NCBI RefSeq assembly: GCF_040807025.1
Contig: NC_090945.1
Span: forward strand, 39,859,088 to 39,923,087
Direction of reading: 5' to 3'
From: Struthio camelus
Taxonomy: Eukaryota > Chordata > Aves > Struthioniformes > Struthionidae
Length of the DNA stretch: 64,000 nt
The notes beneath the pieces were generated by a model. The model was given only the letters and a program-made list of their open reading frames with translations, was not told the DNA's origin and did not search any database. Within the stretch, counting starts at the first letter, position 1. The number at the start of each line of letters is the position of its first letter. The position numbers were made by a program, and so were the translations under genes. Below, in pieces: positions 61,101 to 64,000 of the stretch.

Positions 61101-63389
61101 GCTAGATTGAGCTCAAAGATATTGTCGAAAGAGTTGGGCAGGATGTAAAACATTGCTGCTCCATGTACCAGGCGTATAACTTGCTGCCCTTCACAAGAGA
61201 GGCCAGGGAGGCTCGGTGAGAGTCCTGCCCATCACTACGGGAGTGCTGCTACTGTCTGCTGGTGACTCTTTTGGTGATTCATTTTATGTTAAGGCAACTA
61301 AGCTTTCCTTGTGAGCAGTATGAATGAGGGAATGGGAGGAAATAGGTGAAGGAGGTGGGGTAGGTAGGCAGTGGCTTTCTGACTGTTTAGTATCCCAAAA
61401 TACTTTGGCACTTTGCAGGACCTGCTTTGAATTGAGAGCAGAGGCAGATGCTTTACAGTTTTCTAAGGCTGCAGGAGCTTTGGAGCAGGGTCCAGTCTTG
61501 TGAAGTACTTCACACAGTGGAATCCTAGTCTTAAATGGGATACTGCGAAACAAAGGACAACTAGCGACCCAGGAAAAATGAAGTAAACTCTCTGAAGTAT
61601 GGTGCTATACTACATGACATGACTTTGTTTCCCGCAGTTTTTTTTAGAGTTACGTAGGTCTGTAACTGATTTTTTTGGCTTATTTTAGCTATGCATTACT
61701 GTTTGCTGGATTTTGTTGTTTCCACAGTAAACGACACTTCTTACAACTCAGTCTTAAAACAGACATTTTAGGAAGTTTCTCTAGTTAGATAGTTTCTCCT
61801 CATGTCTGGTTTGTTTCACAGGGGGCATTGTTTGCCGTTTTTAATTCCTGCAGTTCTCAGAAGTTTGAACTAAAATAACCCAGCAAAATTCCATTTATTC
61901 AGACTGCAGGAAAGGATCCCTTCCAGATTAAAGCATTCACAAGCTGTAAGTGAACTGTAGGTTTACACGGGTGTGGTTCAAAGTTGTTGGATGTTTTTAG
62001 GTTGGAAAATTTCCACCGAGTTCACTGAACTCTGGATCAGCTCTCTATCAAATTATACTGGTGTTGGGGCACAGTGGCCAGAAACGTTAAGGTTTCTTTC
62101 AGGGCTAAAGGGCTGCAAATCTAGCAGGCCAGATGACCAATAGGAAAATCTTCATGGGCTCAGAGCTAGTCCTATTAGGCTGGAGTACTAGCAGGCTTTT
62201 CAAATATGTTTCCTTTGGCAGCTACAGCCCACAAAGACTTCCACAGTGGTTAAGTTGATTATCCCAGGGAAATAAATTATCTTAAAATACTTAACTGGTA
62301 CTCCCAATAACCTTAGCTATGGAAACTGCACTAAGAAATAGGTTACTTTAGTGGGAGGCATATGGGTTGACTTGAACAACACCAGAAGCAAGTTGTTTTT
62401 TTTAATGAATTTTTTTTGCAAGTTCTATGGTTCATGGGCAGCACTGAGAAGCCTACACTTTTCAAAGCTTGTGTACAAAAATCTTTCTTTTTGTAACTGT
62501 TCCTTTTCATTATCTGCAGTTGATTCACAGCTTAAAATGCAACCTTTAAATATCTGACAGATACATCAGCAATGTTCAAATATGTAATCAACAACCCTAC
62601 CTTAAATGCCTATTTAATGCCAAGCCTTCAGTAGGTGGAAGGAGATAAGGGAACCTAATGCTACAGTTACATCGAGACCTATAATGGACACAACATATGT
62701 TAATCTACAAGATCATAACTTTAACCTAAAACAATCATCTAGGTTGAAAGTGAGTTTGAAAGTATGGTATTCCTGCTTACTTTGTGACAAAGTGGGCTTC
62801 ACATCTCTTTTTACCAAAGACCCTGAAGTGGACTGGAAGTATTACTGAATTTTCAATGGCTCGGGGTCATTCATTCCTTTGAAAGGCAAACCTCAGCATT
62901 AGCACGGCAAAACTAATGTATGCAATTAACCAGGCTCAAGGGAGCCAAATGCCTTGCTTTTCTAGAGACAGAAGGGCCTTAGTCTGGAAAAGAACAGATG
63001 GATGTGTGGACCTCTCTCTGCCCTCTGCAGCTTGTAAAACCTCTCCTGATCCTAGAAGCGATTTAAAAAAACCCTGTTAGTGCCCCTGTTCTTGGACATG
63101 GGATGGGTAGGGTGCACCAATCTGTGCATTGGTTGTGTGTGTAGTGGAAAGGGACAGACAGGAGATTTTCTCTTCAGAAGTTATCGTTCGTCTTGCGATG
63201 GTTTTGCTTCTAGTGAGGAGTCACCTGAGGTAAACTTCACTTGGCAGATAAAGGGACTCGCAGAGCAAGAGAGTTAACAGGACCAGGATGATCATAAGTA
63301 GCAACAACAAAATGTGATGCTAGCCTGGGATCTACAGTAATATCCTGTTCATACTTTGCTTATCATTTATAACCCGGTCATGTTTCCAC

Positions 63390-63413
63390 ATTGCAGTAAT
63401 TAATTACTGCAAT
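63390..63413. repeat. 24-bp perfect palindrome with TAATTA core
   Basis: The half-site ATTGCAGTAATT is followed directly by its reverse complement. The centre holds overlapping TAATTA motifs, the classic paired-homeodomain half-sites. Confidence 0.9.
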
Positions 63414-64000
63414 ATGAGCTTGCAAATACTTCCTGTATCCTGAGTTTAATAAGCACATCAACTGTCAACTTGAGAATGTGTTTACCTCAGGACACAGTTA
63501 CATCGACTAATGTTTATAGTGTAATAAGGGATATACTTCTAAAACACTGTGTACTCTGACAGGCAGTATGAATACACCGATACAGTTTATCTTGGTCGGA
63601 GATTTTAGAAGCACACAATGATTCTTGGACTGCCAAAATATGGAGCAACCTCAGAGCAGCGCTAAACTGGAAAGGAGCCATAAGAGACCACGAGGTTATA
63701 GGATCCCACCACTGGCCATTACTCAGGTGAGAAGGACTGCTTTCCTGAAGTTTTACCAGCACCAGAGCCGCACACAGCGCAAAATGTTGTATTAGAGCTG
63801 GAGAGTAGATACAGCAAACTACCATCAGACTTGAGTGCTTTTATAGGGAACTTATTTTCCTCCTGTATAGTTTTGGCTCAAGGAATGGGTAAGGATTAGG
63901 AAGATTCTTATTTTATCTTCATCAGCACAGTAGAACTGTTGCCTGTATAAGCTCTTCAACAGATACCTTTATAGGCTTGTTTTGATGGAAAATGGGGATG

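Larger units (their letters stand above)
56076..64000. other. Intergenic DNA, no gene recognised
   Basis: I see no protein-like exon chain on either strand. In mammals ASIC5 and TDO2 follow GUCY1B1, but I did not recognise parts of either. Two perfect palindromes occur (58133-58150 and 63390-63413), and a GC-raised patch lies at 59.58-59.76 kb. Otherwise it is AT-rich sequence with chance open frames up to about 126 codons. Confidence 0.65.

Noticed and set aside
47091..64000. Possible ASIC5 or TDO2 exons, expected from mammalian gene order
   Set aside because: I looked through the translations on both strands for the ENaC/ASIC transmembrane block and for TDO2 motifs and recognised none. They may lie beyond the window; a TBLASTN search would settle it.
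1..64000. CRISPR arrays, operons, phage or bacterial mobile elements, tRNA or rRNA genes
   Set aside because: None seen. The split gene, CR1 repeats and CpG islands show vertebrate nuclear DNA, and no spaced direct-repeat arrays or structured RNA genes were recognised.

Overview
The window is vertebrate nuclear DNA, most likely from a bird. Its genes are split by introns with canonical GT/AG boundaries. The main interspersed repeat is an antisense CR1 LINE ending in the CR1-type ATTCTGTG octamer repeat, and no SINEs are obvious. The gene is compact, about 45 kb. A bird is inferred from this; a turtle or crocodilian cannot be excluded.

One gene accounts for all the protein-coding sequence I can support: GUCY1B1 (older name GUCY1B3), the beta-1 subunit of the nitric-oxide receptor soluble guanylate cyclase, on the + strand. 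I placed all 14 coding exons by reading frame, splice sites and recalled family sequence. Together they give 1860 nt, or 619 codons plus stop, the length I recall for the human protein. The intron phases are consistent throughout. Residue numbering places the heme ligand His105, the Y-x-S-x-R heme motif (135-139), Cys541/Glu473 (base recognition) and Asn548/Arg552 (transition state) where the family requires them.

Layout: 1-420 is upstream flank. About 420-1660 is a CpG island with two inverted CCAAT boxes, a GC box and the first exon, which codes only for the initiator Met. Exon 2 follows at 1436, then a 17.1 kb intron 2. Exons 3-7 (18651-34153) encode the rest of the H-NOX heme domain and most of the PAS-like domain. 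Exons 8-9 finish the PAS-like domain and give the coiled coil. Exons 10-13 encode the cyclase domain, and a 24-nt final coding exon (45657-45680) encodes the C-terminal tail. Intron 8 holds a 2 kb 5'-truncated antisense CR1 whose reverse-transcriptase frame is broken by only two stops and one frameshift. A 3' UTR of about 1.4 kb probably ends after AATAAA signals at 47013 or 47063.

From about 47.1 to 64 kb I recognise no gene. The one notable feature there is an orphan CpG-rich segment at 54.6-56.1 kb. I looked for exons of the genes that flank GUCY1B1 in mammals (ASIC5, TDO2) and did not recognise any.

I do not see an undescribed multi-gene system. The points worth a second look are small: a changed C-terminus, a possible short isoform from exon 13 readthrough, a TATA box just inside intron 2, several perfect palindromes and hairpins, a helically phased E-box triplet, and the orphan CpG island.
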